From assembly GCF_014191505.1 (NCBI RefSeq), contig NZ_JACHWS010000006.1:1-64000 (forward strand): a stretch of 64,000 nucleotides of DNA, given 5' to 3'. Source of the stretch: Hoyosella altamirensis. Its GTDB lineage: Bacteria > Actinomycetota > Actinomycetes > Mycobacteriales > Mycobacteriaceae. A program made the translations under genes and the position numbers. Under the pieces are notes generated by a model. That model was given only the letters and a program-made list of their open reading frames with translations, made no database searches and had not been told where the DNA came from. Shown piece after piece: positions 44,903 to 53,986 of this stretch; the stretch's first letter is position 1; each line of letters starts with the position of its first letter.

Positions 44903-45634
44903 GTGTGGGCAGTGCAGCGGTTTGAGGACCTGTTTGAGGTGTTCGGCGGTCTGACCCAGGCGCTGCTGAAGCAGTCCGACACGGCCGCTGATGTAGCTGA
45001 ACACGTGACAGCGGCTGCGAACCTGCTGATCGACGGTGCGGATTTCGTCAGTATCACGCTGCGGGACAGCAAAGGCAATTATTTCACTCCTATCGCGACG
45101 AGCGAAGTGTGTACCGAGCTGGATCTGGCGCAATACAGCTATAGGGAGGGCCCCTGTGTGGAATGCGCCCGCAAGCCGGGGCCAGGTTACGCCTACAGTG
45201 CCCGTCTCAGCACCGATGAACGGTGGCCCCGGTTCGGTCCCGCCGCGGCCAGTCTCGGGGTGGAATCTGTGCTCGCGGTGACACTGACACCGGATCGGCG
45301 CTGTGTGTACCCGCCGGGCGCGCTTAATGTGTACTCCACGCAAGCCCATGGCTTGTCCGAAGACGAAAAGCACAAGGTGCTGATTCTCGCCGCGCATGCC
45401 TCGCTCGCGCTCGCGCACACCAGCGCCCTGACCTACCTCCAGCTGCGCGAACACCAGCTCCAGCAGGCACTCGCCAGCCGTGACGTGATCGGGCAGGCGA
45501 AAGGCATTTTGATGGCCCGCCAGGGCATCAGCGCCAGCGACGCATTCGAACTGCTGAAACGCACCTCCCAGGACATGAACCTCAAACTCGCCGAGATCGC
45601 GAAAACCATCGCCAGCCGACATTCAGACACGTAA
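44903..45634 (+). CDS. GAF-ANTAR transcription antitermination regulator
   Basis: 243 residues. A GAF-like sensor domain (about 20-165; LLIDGADFVSITLRD ... LNVYSTQAHGLSEDE) is followed by a C-terminal ANTAR RNA-binding domain (ALASRDVIGQAKGILMARQG, SASDAFELLKRTSQDMNLKL). ANTAR proteins bind paired hexaloop hairpins in mRNA leaders and prevent termination. A GTG start is used. A hairpin terminator follows. Its RNA targets are not identified in this window. Confidence 0.9.
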   Translation: MWAVQRFEDLFEVFGGLTQALLKQSDTAADVAEHVTAAANLLIDGADFVSITLRDSKGNYFTPIATSEVCTELDLAQYSYREGPCVECARKPGPGYAYSARLSTDERWPRFGPAAASLGVESVLAVTLTPDRRCVYPPGALNVYSTQAHGLSEDEKHKVLILAAHASLALAHTSALTYLQLREHQLQQALASRDVIGQAKGILMARQGISASDAFELLKRTSQDMNLKLAEIAKTIASRHSDT

Positions 45635-45681
45635 ACAGCCGGGTGACACAGCACGGCAGCCGCGTCACCGCAATCCCGGGC

Positions 45682-45735
45682 GGCTTTGCTGGCTGACTGC
45701 TTAACCAGCAAAGCCAGTAGTGCACAGCCTCTAGC
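45682..45735 (+). terminator. Terminator region after the ANTAR gene
   Basis: GGCTTTGCTGG (45682-45692) pairs with CCAGCAAAGCC (45705-45715). A second palindrome, AGCAGTGCACTGCT, follows and is trailed by CTTTT. Confidence 0.65.
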
Positions 45736-45944
45736 AGTGCACTGCTCTTTTCCTACCCACAGCGCCCTCACGGGTAACCACCCCCATGCCCAAGACCCTC
45801 GATAGCGGCACATGCCGCTGCGCGCCCGGTCTGCCCATGCTTGCGAGCAGACTCAGCTGCAGGTTTCCGCAGCTGACGAGCCACAGATAGATGCATTTTT
45901 CACACGGTCAGATTTTGGGCGGTGGTTTTGAGATACTGGAGTGC

Positions 45945-46541
45945 ATGGGACTGCCCGCGACGCGCGATAGGGTCCGCAAGTACCCGCGGCAGGGCCGCTC
46001 GAGGGACACGGTGAGCGTGCTGCTGGAAGCCGCGGCGCAAATGTTTAACCGGGAAGGACTGACAGCGACGACCAACCGGATCGCCGAGCGTGCCGGGGTG
46101 TCCATCGGCACGCTATACCAGTATTTCCCGAACAAGCACGGGATGCTTCGTGAGCTGGCCGTGCGGCACCTCATGGCGGGCGGCGAGCAGCTTGGCCAGG
46201 TGTTCGCGATGCTCCGGGAAACCAGGCCACCGTTCGAGGAAACGATGCGCGCGATCGTCGAGGTGATTGTCTCCCTGCACAGCGAGCGGCCCGCTTTGCA
46301 CGCTCTCTTGCACCGGGTCGCCGCGCGACTGCCCCAGGACCTCGCCGTGATGTGCGCATTCGAGGACTATCTCGTTGACGAGATCGGGTATCACCTCGAG
46401 CGCTGCGGCCGCGGCGGCGACGATGTGTCCCTGACCGCGCGGACACTGGTCCATGCCGTCGACGCGCAGGTGCACCGGGTCCCAGCGCGGCACCCGATCA
46501 CAGCCGAGCAGGTAATGTCACTCATCCGGAAACTCACCTAG
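45945..46541 (+). CDS. TetR-family regulator
   Basis: 198 residues from an ATG at 45945; an earlier ATG at 45891 is open but adds no fold. The HTH is TTNRIAERAGVSIGTLYQYFPNK (about 42-64, split here as TTNRIAERAGVS and IGTLYQYFPNK). The ligand domain resembles TetR_C regulators controlling hydrolases or efflux. It converges on an alpha/beta-hydrolase gene 9 bp away, which may be functionally linked. Confidence 0.87.
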   Translation: MGLPATRDRVRKYPRQGRSRDTVSVLLEAAAQMFNREGLTATTNRIAERAGVSIGTLYQYFPNKHGMLRELAVRHLMAGGEQLGQVFAMLRETRPPFEETMRAIVEVIVSLHSERPALHALLHRVAARLPQDLAVMCAFEDYLVDEIGYHLERCGRGGDDVSLTARTLVHAVDAQVHRVPARHPITAEQVMSLIRKLT

Positions 46542-46550
46542 GAATACTGC

Positions 46551-47471
46551 TCACTTCGCCGGGCCGGGCAGTGTCGCGAGCAGCGACCGCAAGGTAGCCG
46601 CGAGCTGGGACAAGCCCGGTTCCTCGATCGGGAAGTGACCGCAGTTGCCGAGGAGAACCAGTTGTGTGCGATCGGGTATCCGTTCAAGGAACCGGATGCT
46701 CAGTTCGGCCGGTGTCCAGCGATCCATCGCTGGATGTACCAGTGTGAGCGGTGCGGCACAGAATGTTTCCGGGGGCGTGTGCCGGAACCCGAGAAAACTG
46801 CTGAGGAAGGCGATTGGTACCGACACGCCCCCGCCCTTGGGGTCGGTGGCGCATGCGTGCGACAGAGCGGGGTTGAGGCTCATGTTGTTCATGTCCACCG
46901 CCCAGCGGATTGGTATCCGTACACGGCCAAGCAGTGGTTCGATCACACGTAGCGCACCCGGCGCGGCACGCCCCATAAACGCCCAGCGTGCGGCCGCGCT
47001 GCGGGCAGCGGGATCCTCGGGGTCGAGAAGACACGTCGCGACCACATGGGCAACGGCGCCGGTGCGGGCAGCAACCTCGTAGGCCAGCATCCCGCCCATA
47101 CTGGCGCCGAACACAACCAGCGGCCGGTCATCGGATGCTGTTTCAGCGAGCACGAAGTCACACAGCAGATCGATCCAATCGGGGTATCTCACCGACCCCG
47201 GATCCGGATCGGCGGTGTCACCGTACAGCGGCAGATCCACGGCCATCACTTCTACGCCCTCCCGCGCGGCGAGCGCGGCGAATGGCCACAACAAACCTGA
47301 GTGGCCGCCCGCCCCGTGGATGGCCAGGACCCGCACGTCCGCGTCCGGGCTACCAGCGCGGGCGACGTGAACACGTTTGCCGCGCCACGACCACCACGTC
47401 GGCACCGGAGCGATCAGCGAATCCCGGCGGTATTCGCCGGGAAGGAACTCCGCATATCCGAGGTAATCCAT
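46551..47471 (-). CDS. Alpha/beta hydrolase
   Basis: The ATG at 47471 gives 306 residues. AIHGAGGHSG forms the oxyanion region. The nucleophile is Ser in VFGASMGGML, the acid is likely Asp in HPAMDRWTP, and the His is in NCGHFPIEEP. It is soluble, with no signal peptide. It may be an esterase or lipase; the substrate is unknown. An upstream ATG at 47513 is open but without coding pattern. Confidence 0.85.
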   Translation of the reverse strand: MDYLGYAEFLPGEYRRDSLIAPVPTWWSWRGKRVHVARAGSPDADVRVLAIHGAGGHSGLLWPFAALAAREGVEVMAVDLPLYGDTADPDPGSVRYPDWIDLLCDFVLAETASDDRPLVVFGASMGGMLAYEVAARTGAVAHVVATCLLDPEDPAARSAAARWAFMGRAAPGALRVIEPLLGRVRIPIRWAVDMNNMSLNPALSHACATDPKGGGVSVPIAFLSSFLGFRHTPPETFCAAPLTLVHPAMDRWTPAELSIRFLERIPDRTQLVLLGNCGHFPIEEPGLSQLAATLRSLLATLPGPAK

Positions 47472-48267
47472 ATGTTGATCATCGACGCCCCGATCACTCG
47501 GCACAACTCGCATTCAGTACCCGCCGGAATCACGCGAAAACATCCTCTCAACTGCAAACACTCATCAGCTGACGCTGCCTGCTGCATTGCCTGCTCGCAT
47601 TACGCGTGAACAACCCCTCAATCCACCGGATCCTGTGCATAAGCGTGGGCCTCGTAATGAACCATCATTGCCGGAGGCTTGAGTTGATTCGAGCGCCACC
47701 CGGGCCGGTGCCTAGGTGGCTGTGGGGTCGATGTCTTTGCAGAGGGCCTGGGCGGCGGCATCCAGAATGGCCGGATGGTCCAGGGCTAGCTCGAGCGTTC
47801 GGATGTAGTTGTTTCCGCGCGGCGGCTGTTGACTCGTCTCCGAGGTAACCCAAATGCCACGCGCAGCCTGACTTGAGGCTGGCGCTGAGCGCCGGTCTAT
47901 GCGTTCAGAGTTGTTTGCCCGAGGCCGACGGCGTTGCGGCGTGCCGTCATCAACATTGGCCGTCTGTAATTCTCGTATCCGGAAGTATCCCGATACGGAA
48001 ACCCGCTGAGGTCACCGAAACATGCACCGGGGTCACTTATTATCACCATCGCGATCCCTCCTGGGCACCGATGAGCACAGTAATCGCGGCCGCCCGTTAC
48101 ATCTGGGACCCAGCCCGTGGGCATAATTCATCGGATGCCTCCGCCAGAGGCCGCTACCGAATTGCGGCGTAGCTGCGCCGCTGAGAGTGTTTGTGCTGTG
48201 TTGCTGCGGATGATGGCCTCAAGGCTGCACGGCCCAAGCGTGGCGGTGACATCCGCAGGGAGTGGTT
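47472..48267. other. Intergenic segment with a possible gene remnant
   Basis: About 800 bp without an intact gene. On the minus strand near 47870-47717 a protein-like stretch can be read (NNYIRTLELALDHPAILDAA ending KDIDPTAT-stop), without a start codon. It may be the tail of a deleted gene. Nothing else is supported. Confidence 0.4.
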
Positions 48268-49305
48268 TTAGCTGACTTTGGTGGCGGTGTCGGCGATTTC
48301 TCCGACGAGTTTTTCGATGACGTCTTCGAGCATGGCTGCACCGATTGTGTCGGTGGAGTCGTTGCTGGTGACGAGTGCGACGTGGGTGCCGAGTGATTGC
48401 ATGTCGCTGAGGACGTCATCGAGACTGGTGGTCGCGGTTACGCGGGTGATCTGCCGGATGTGCTCTGCGGGCAGGACGGTGTGGGTGTCAAGGTCGAGGA
48501 TGTCTTTGATGTGGACGTAGCCGGTGATGGTTCCGGCGCTGTCGGTGGTGGGGATGCGGGAGTAGCCGGTCGTGATGCAGGTTTGCTGGAGCTCGCCGAT
48601 GCGGGTATCGACGGGGGTGGTGACGAGGCTGTTGAGGGGAACCATGATTGAGGTGACGGTGTCCTCTGCGATCGCGACCGAGCCTGCTAGCAGAGTGTAG
48701 GTGCTTGGGTCGAGCAGTCCTTCGCGTTTTGCTTCGTCGATGATTCCGGCGACTTCGTCAGCGGTGAAGGCGGATGCGACTTCTTCGCGCGGTGTGACGC
48801 GGAGCAAGCGCAGGACGAGGTTCGCGATCGAGTTGATGACGATGAGCAGCGGTTTGAACAACAGTACGATCGCGTATAGCGGTGGGCCGAGCAGCAGTGC
48901 CGACCGTTCAGGACCGGCGATCGCGATGTTTTTAGGCACCATTTCTCCAATCGTCATATGCAGTGACAGCACGATGGTCAGCGCGATCACGAGCGCGATG
49001 GGGTGCAGCAGCGCGGAGGGTACACCGAGCGCTTCGAGGGGGACTTCGAGGGCGTAGGCGATCGCGGGTTCGGCGACGGCACCGAGACCGAGTGAGCACA
49101 TGGTGATGCCGAGTTGCGCACCGGCCATCATGAGTGACACGCGTTCGAGGGCGCGCAGGGTGATCCGTGCGCTGCGGCTGCCCGCGGCGGCGCGGGGCTC
49201 GATCTGGGTGCGCCGCGCGGCGATGAGCGCGAACTCGGCTCCGACGAAAAAGGCGTTCCCCAGCAGCAGCGCGATACCGATGACCATTCCGGTGATATCA
49301 ACCAT
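48268..49305 (-). CDS. CNNM/CBS-domain transporter, short form (pair B)
   Basis: 345 residues. CNNM motifs FFVGAEFALIAARRTQI, AGAQLGITMCSLGLGAVAEP and TIGEMVPKNIAIAGP, followed by a CBS pair (about 200-335). It has no CorC_HlyC domain. Its 5' end overlaps the long-form gene by 8 nt, the same arrangement as pair A. Probably forms a two-component cation transporter with that gene. Confidence 0.9.
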   Translation of the reverse strand: MVDITGMVIGIALLLGNAFFVGAEFALIAARRTQIEPRAAAGSRSARITLRALERVSLMMAGAQLGITMCSLGLGAVAEPAIAYALEVPLEALGVPSALLHPIALVIALTIVLSLHMTIGEMVPKNIAIAGPERSALLLGPPLYAIVLLFKPLLIVINSIANLVLRLLRVTPREEVASAFTADEVAGIIDEAKREGLLDPSTYTLLAGSVAIAEDTVTSIMVPLNSLVTTPVDTRIGELQQTCITTGYSRIPTTDSAGTITGYVHIKDILDLDTHTVLPAEHIRQITRVTATTSLDDVLSDMQSLGTHVALVTSNDSTDTIGAAMLEDVIEKLVGEIADTATKVS

Positions 49306-50695
49306 GCTGGTTCTCCGTCCGCGGGCTGTGTGTTGTGGGGTGCGTAGCAGCGGTGTGTATCCGGCTGAGCCGGACGCGGGCGATCCGCCGCCCGTCTGTC
49401 TGCGTTACGCGCAGCCGCGCTGTGATGGGGGTGGGCATGCCGTCGCTGTCGCGCTCGGTGAGATCGGCCGCGCTGAGATCGACGGTGTCACCGGGTTGGG
49501 CGAACCGGGCGATTTGTTCGGTGATCAGACCGCCGAGGGTGTCACTGTGTTCGGCTTCGGGAAGCTCTATGCCGGTGATGTCGGCGGCCTCGTCGGGGCG
49601 GATCAGGCCGGGAAGCGACCATGAACCGTCCGTGAGACGCCGGGGCCGCCCGCTGGGGCGGTCTTGTTCGTCGTCGATTTCCCCAAGGACTTCTTCAACG
49701 AGGTCCTCGAGGGTGACAATGCCTGCGGTTCCGCCGTATTCGTCGATGACCACAGCGAGTTGCAGTCCGCTGCGCAATTCCTCGAGCACACCGCCGAGCC
49801 CCATCGAGGCGGGGACCGCGCGGACACCCGTCATGATGTCGGCGGCAGTGACGCGCGACCGCTGCTGCGGGGGCACGGCGAGCGCGGACTTAAAATGCAC
49901 GACACCGGCGATGTCGTCAACCGAGCGGCGCTGGACGGGGAACCGCGCGTGACCGGACGCCGTCACCAGTGCCAGGATGTCGCGCACCGGCGTGGTGGTA
50001 TCGATGAAACTGACCCGCGGGCGCGGGGTCATCACATCGGCGGCCGTGCGCCGCGCGAAAGCCGAGGCCTCTTCCACACGCCGGGCGATCGCCTGGTCGA
50101 GCAACCCCTGCTGCGCTGACCGCACAGCAAGGGCGCCAAGCTCCTGAGCGGAGCGGGCTGAGGCGAGTTCCTCACGTGGCTCGATGCCCAGCGCGCGCAC
50201 GATCCGGTTCGAGATGCCGTTAAGAACCATGATCAACGGTTTCGCGGCGGCGGTGAAACCGCGCTGCGCCCCGGCCACGGCCCGGGAGACCCGCCACGGC
50301 TCCGAGATCGCCCAGTTCTTCGGAACCAGTTCACCGAACACCATCTGGGTCACTGTGGCAATTATGAAGGCCGCACCCAGGGCTACCCCGAGACTGGCCT
50401 GCTCGGGCACCCCCGACCACGCGATCGGACCGCGCAGCAGCGCGGCGATCGAGGGTTCGGCGACAAAACCGACCAGCAGACTGGTCGCGGTGATACCGAG
50501 CTGCGCGCCCGAAAGCTGAGTCGATAATGTTTGCAGCGCCTTCTGTACCGAGCGCGCGCGTTTGTCCCCGCCCGCCGCGGCGTCTCGCACAGTGGGCCGG
50601 TCGACCGTGACCAGGGCGAACTCAGCCGCGACGAACAAGGCATTCGCAGAAATCAGAACGATAACAAGTAAAACCAGAAGCCACTCCGTTACCAC
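49298..50695 (-). CDS. CNNM/CBS-domain transporter, long form (pair B)
   Basis: 465 residues from a GTG or ATG-like start at 50695. CNNM domain (LFVAAEFALVTVDRPTVRDA, SGAQLGITATSLLVGFVAEP, FGELVPKNWAISEP), CBS pair with VVIDEYGGTAGIVTLEDLVE, and a C-terminal CorC_HlyC domain. It is clearly a paralogue of the gene at 39502. The divergence at protein level is large, so the duplication is old or the two pairs were acquired separately. Confidence 0.9.
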   Translation of the reverse strand: MVTEWLLVLLVIVLISANALFVAAEFALVTVDRPTVRDAAAGGDKRARSVQKALQTLSTQLSGAQLGITATSLLVGFVAEPSIAALLRGPIAWSGVPEQASLGVALGAAFIIATVTQMVFGELVPKNWAISEPWRVSRAVAGAQRGFTAAAKPLIMVLNGISNRIVRALGIEPREELASARSAQELGALAVRSAQQGLLDQAIARRVEEASAFARRTAADVMTPRPRVSFIDTTTPVRDILALVTASGHARFPVQRRSVDDIAGVVHFKSALAVPPQQRSRVTAADIMTGVRAVPASMGLGGVLEELRSGLQLAVVIDEYGGTAGIVTLEDLVEEVLGEIDDEQDRPSGRPRRLTDGSWSLPGLIRPDEAADITGIELPEAEHSDTLGGLITEQIARFAQPGDTVDLSAADLTERDSDGMPTPITARLRVTQTDGRRIARVRLSRIHTAATHPTTHSPRTENQHG

Positions 50696-50816
50696 CGCGG
50701 CGCCTCCACGCGCATCAGCAGCAACGGGCAGGGTCTGTCACCAGGATCATCCACATCCCGACTATAAACGACCACAGTAGGCCCGTGGTCTAGCACCAGT
50801 TTGTCTCCGTGGATCC

Positions 50817-51023
50817 GTGACGCTGCCCGCATCTCTCCAGGAGCAGCATTGGGACCTTCGGGCCGGAACAGGGCTACATCGCTGTGGGAGCCGGGCGTCT
50901 TATACCGGGCTAACCCGGCGGCGGGCCGATGCTGCGGGCGCTGAGTTTTATGTGTGCGCTGTGGCCTATCGCGCGCGCCTGGCTGCGTACAGGGTTGGCC
51001 GCTGCAGGGTGTGCCAAGGATGA
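50817..51023 (+). CDS. Possible small Cys-rich protein
   Basis: 68 codons from a GTG. RCGSRASYTGLTRRRADAAG and a C-terminal GRCRVCQG give a CxxC-type pattern with three cysteines. Length and spacing suggest a small zinc-ribbon protein, but no family is recognised and the ribosome site is weak. It may be spurious. Confidence 0.35.
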   Translation: MTLPASLQEQHWDLRAGTGLHRCGSRASYTGLTRRRADAAGAEFYVCAVAYRARLAAYRVGRCRVCQG

Positions 51024-51113
51024 GAAGGCTCTAATGCTGGGTTAATCGGGGTCCCATTGCTGGGGGTGAGAGTGGAAGGAGGGCACATCACGTGATGGGA
51101 AGGAAACATAGCG

Positions 51114-51860
51114 ATGACGCTTGCAGGGATGAAAACACAAGGTGGGGCGGTAAAATCAGTGAATAAGACACGGCTCACCGGTAGCGTCCGCACGGCCGGT
51201 TCCGGTGCTGCGGCGCTCATGGCGACTGTGGTGCTGGCGGGGTGCGGGACGCAGGCGCCGCCGGTGGAGGGGGCGCATCTGGAGAATTCCCCGGCGGCGA
51301 CGGGGCTGATGCAGTCCGAACCGGCGGGTGAGGGGCGTGAGGGCGGTGCTGAGACACCTGATCCGGGTGCCGACGGTGATGTGGTGGTCTCCGCGGGTGA
51401 TGCGGGTGCGGTTCTTGTACGTCTTGATGGGGGCGTGCTCACGCTGATCGACGTGGTGCCGGAACCGAGCTGGGAGCAAGTCAAGCTGGAGCAGGAGCCC
51501 GGGGAGATCGAGGTGGATTTCGTGCGCGGCGCGGACACGGTGGAGGTGGAAATCGAGATTGATGACGGCCGTCTTGACATCGAGATCGACACGAAAACCC
51601 CGGCCACCGACGGGGAACGCATTTATTCGCTCGAAGGGGCCGGTAGCGTCACTATCGACGTGCGTGCAGGATTTGTGTCACTGATCAGCGTCGATGTCAC
51701 GGACGGGTGGGTTGCCAGCGTGGATGAGGACGAACTGCGCGAGGGTGAGGTTGAAATTGATCTGCGTAACAGCGCAACAGGACAGACCGTGGAGTTCGAC
51801 GTGGAAGTTGATGATGGGCGCCTTGAGGTTGATCGCACCTACACAAGCCCCCTGCGCTGA
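51114..51860 (+). CDS. Lipoprotein next to a two-component system
   Basis: 248 residues with a lipobox VVLAGC (Cys at about residue 44). After an acidic, disordered linker come two similar segments, WEQVKLEQEPGEIEVDFVRG with VEVEIEIDDGRLDIEID, and a second with VEFDVEVDDGRLEVD. These are PepSY-like or other internal repeats. The ATG at 51114 has AAGGA upstream; later starts are possible. It precedes the response regulator by 9 bp, so it is likely the sensor system's accessory or target protein. Confidence 0.75.
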   Translation: MTLAGMKTQGGAVKSVNKTRLTGSVRTAGSGAAALMATVVLAGCGTQAPPVEGAHLENSPAATGLMQSEPAGEGREGGAETPDPGADGDVVVSAGDAGAVLVRLDGGVLTLIDVVPEPSWEQVKLEQEPGEIEVDFVRGADTVEVEIEIDDGRLDIEIDTKTPATDGERIYSLEGAGSVTIDVRAGFVSLISVDVTDGWVASVDEDELREGEVEIDLRNSATGQTVEFDVEVDDGRLEVDRTYTSPLR

Positions 51861-52081
51861 GACGAGCCCGTGATGCGGGTACTGGTGATCGAGGACGAAC
51901 CGCGCATTGCGTCGTTCATTGAGTTCGGTTTAACCGCGGAAGGCTTCACCGTGGAGGTCGCCGATAACGGCGCCGATGGGCTGGGCCTGGCCGAATCGGC
52001 CGGTTTCGATGTGATCGTGCTGGACCTGATGCTGCCGCGCATGATTGGTGAGGAAGTTCTGCGCCGGCTGCGCGCGGGGGG

Positions 52082-53522
52082 GGCGTGTCATGACAAGTGT
52101 GTAAGTCCTGGGTGGGTCAAGATCGGCTGGTGTGAGGACCGGTCAGGAAGGACACCTTGTGGCAGAGAAGATATCGGCTGGTGAGAAGGTGGTGCCCCCG
52201 GTGCTGGCGGGCGATGGGGGTGCCGCGCGGCTGCTGGCGCAGGTTTTGCCGGAGGAGAAGATTGATTCTCTTATTCAGGAGGCGAAATCTTCCGGGACGC
52301 CGCTTGATGGTGTGGATGGCCTGCTGAATCACATGACCAGGGCGGTGCTGGAGCGGGTTCTGGATGTGGAAATGACTGAGCATCTTGGTTACGAGACTGG
52401 TGACCCGGCCGGGCGCGGCACGGGTAATTCCCGGAATGGGAAAAACACGAAAACTGTTTCCACACATAATGGGCCCGTTGAGATTTCGGTGCCGCGTGAC
52501 CGTCAGGGCAGTTTCGAGCCGAGGATCGTGCCGAAACGCAAGCGGCGGACGGGCAGCATCGAGGAGATGATCCTGTCGCTGTACTCGCGCGGTATGACCA
52601 CCCGTGATATCGAGGCGCACCTGAAGGAGGTGTACGGTGTCTCCGCATCCCGGGAGCTGATCTCGAAGGTCACCGACGTGGTCGAGGACGAGATCCGGCA
52701 GTGGCAGTCCCGCCCGCTCGATGAGGTGTACCCGATCCTGTACGTCGACGGGATCCGCATCAAAGTCCGCGACAACGGCATCGTGTCCACCAAGGTGGCG
52801 TACCTGGCCATCGGTGTGGACACCGATGGGTTCAAGCATGCCCTGGGCTGCTGGATCGCGGATAGCGAGGCGGCGCGCTTCTGGCAGAAAGTCGTCACCG
52901 ATCTGCGCAACCGCGGCGTGCGTGACATCCTCATCGCCTGCTGCGACGGCCTGACCGGGCTGCCCGACGCGATCCGCTCGGTGTTCCCCGATACCACGGT
53001 TCAGACATGTGTCGTGCATGTCCTGCGCAATGCGATACGGTTCGTCTCTCACGATGACCGCAAGAGGGTCGCCGCAGCGATGCGGCGGATCTACACCGCC
53101 CCGAACCTCGAGGGCGCCGAGCTCGCGCTGAAAGAATTCCGGAAACAATTCGGTGATAAATACCCAGGCGCCGTGGATGTGTGGGAACTGGCGTGGGAGG
53201 AATTCATTCCATTCCTCGACTATCCAGCCGAGCTGAGAAAAGTCGTGTACACGACAAATATGATCGAATCGATCAATTTCCAGCTCCGGAAAATAACGAA
53301 GAACCGGGGGCATTTCCCGGACAATGATGCCGCGATGAAGCTGTTCTACCTGGGATTACGAAACATCTCTAGCTGGCGTGGCGGCACGTCCGGCACTGCG
53401 ACACCCGGCTGGAAAATCGCCCTCAACACACTGGCGAGAACCTTCCCGGGAAGACTGAAATTCTGATAGCGTAAAAACGGACGTAAGTCATCTAGAACTT
53501 ACACAGAAATCGTGACAGGCCC
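52082..53522 (+). mobile_element. IS256-family insertion sequence
   Basis: 1441 bp. Its terminal inverted repeats read GGCGTGTCATGACAAG... (left) and GGGCCTGTCACGATTT... (right, inverted), sharing a GTGTAAGT block. It is flanked by the 8-bp repeat GCGGGGGG (52074-52081 and 53523-53530). It encodes one complete transposase and appears intact. Confidence 0.93.
52159..53466 (+). CDS. IS256-family transposase
   Basis: The GTG at 52159 has AAGGA upstream; 435 residues. Motifs: TEHLGYE, GNSRNGKNTKTV, SLYSRGMTTRDIEAHLKEVYG, catalytic Asp in YPILYVDGIRIKVRD, Asp in ACCDGLTGLPDAI, the C/H region QTCVVHVLRNA and Glu in YTTNMIESINFQLRK. Length is normal for Transposase_mut proteins. Confidence 0.95.
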   Translation: MAEKISAGEKVVPPVLAGDGGAARLLAQVLPEEKIDSLIQEAKSSGTPLDGVDGLLNHMTRAVLERVLDVEMTEHLGYETGDPAGRGTGNSRNGKNTKTVSTHNGPVEISVPRDRQGSFEPRIVPKRKRRTGSIEEMILSLYSRGMTTRDIEAHLKEVYGVSASRELISKVTDVVEDEIRQWQSRPLDEVYPILYVDGIRIKVRDNGIVSTKVAYLAIGVDTDGFKHALGCWIADSEAARFWQKVVTDLRNRGVRDILIACCDGLTGLPDAIRSVFPDTTVQTCVVHVLRNAIRFVSHDDRKRVAAAMRRIYTAPNLEGAELALKEFRKQFGDKYPGAVDVWELAWEEFIPFLDYPAELRKVVYTTNMIESINFQLRKITKNRGHFPDNDAAMKLFYLGLRNISSWRGGTSGTATPGWKIALNTLARTFPGRLKF

Positions 53523-53986
53523 GCGGGGGGCTCAACCGTGCCGGTGGTGGTGCTGACAGCGAAAGACGCCGTCCTTGACCGTGTCACCACTCTCAACGCC
53601 GGAGCCGATGACTACCTGGTCAAACCGTTCAGTTTCGCGGAACTGCTCGCCCGCATCCGGGCGCGACTGCGCTCCGCACCCGCCGCTACGGACCCGACAG
53701 TGCTGACTGCGGGCAGGATCCGGATCGATCTGGCTCGGCGGCGCTGCTGGACCGGGGACCGCCCCGTCGAGTTGACGAACCGTGAGTTCCGGTTGCTGGA
53801 AGTGTTCATGCGCCATCCCGGGCACGTGCTCTCCCATGCGCAGCTGCTTGACCTGGCGTGGGGGTACTCGCACGACCCCGTCTCGAATATCGTCGAGGTT
53901 TACATCAGCTACCTGCGCAAGAAGATCGGCGCGGACACCATCGAAACAGTCCGCGGCGGTGGCTACCGGCTCGTGGACGGCAGCGC

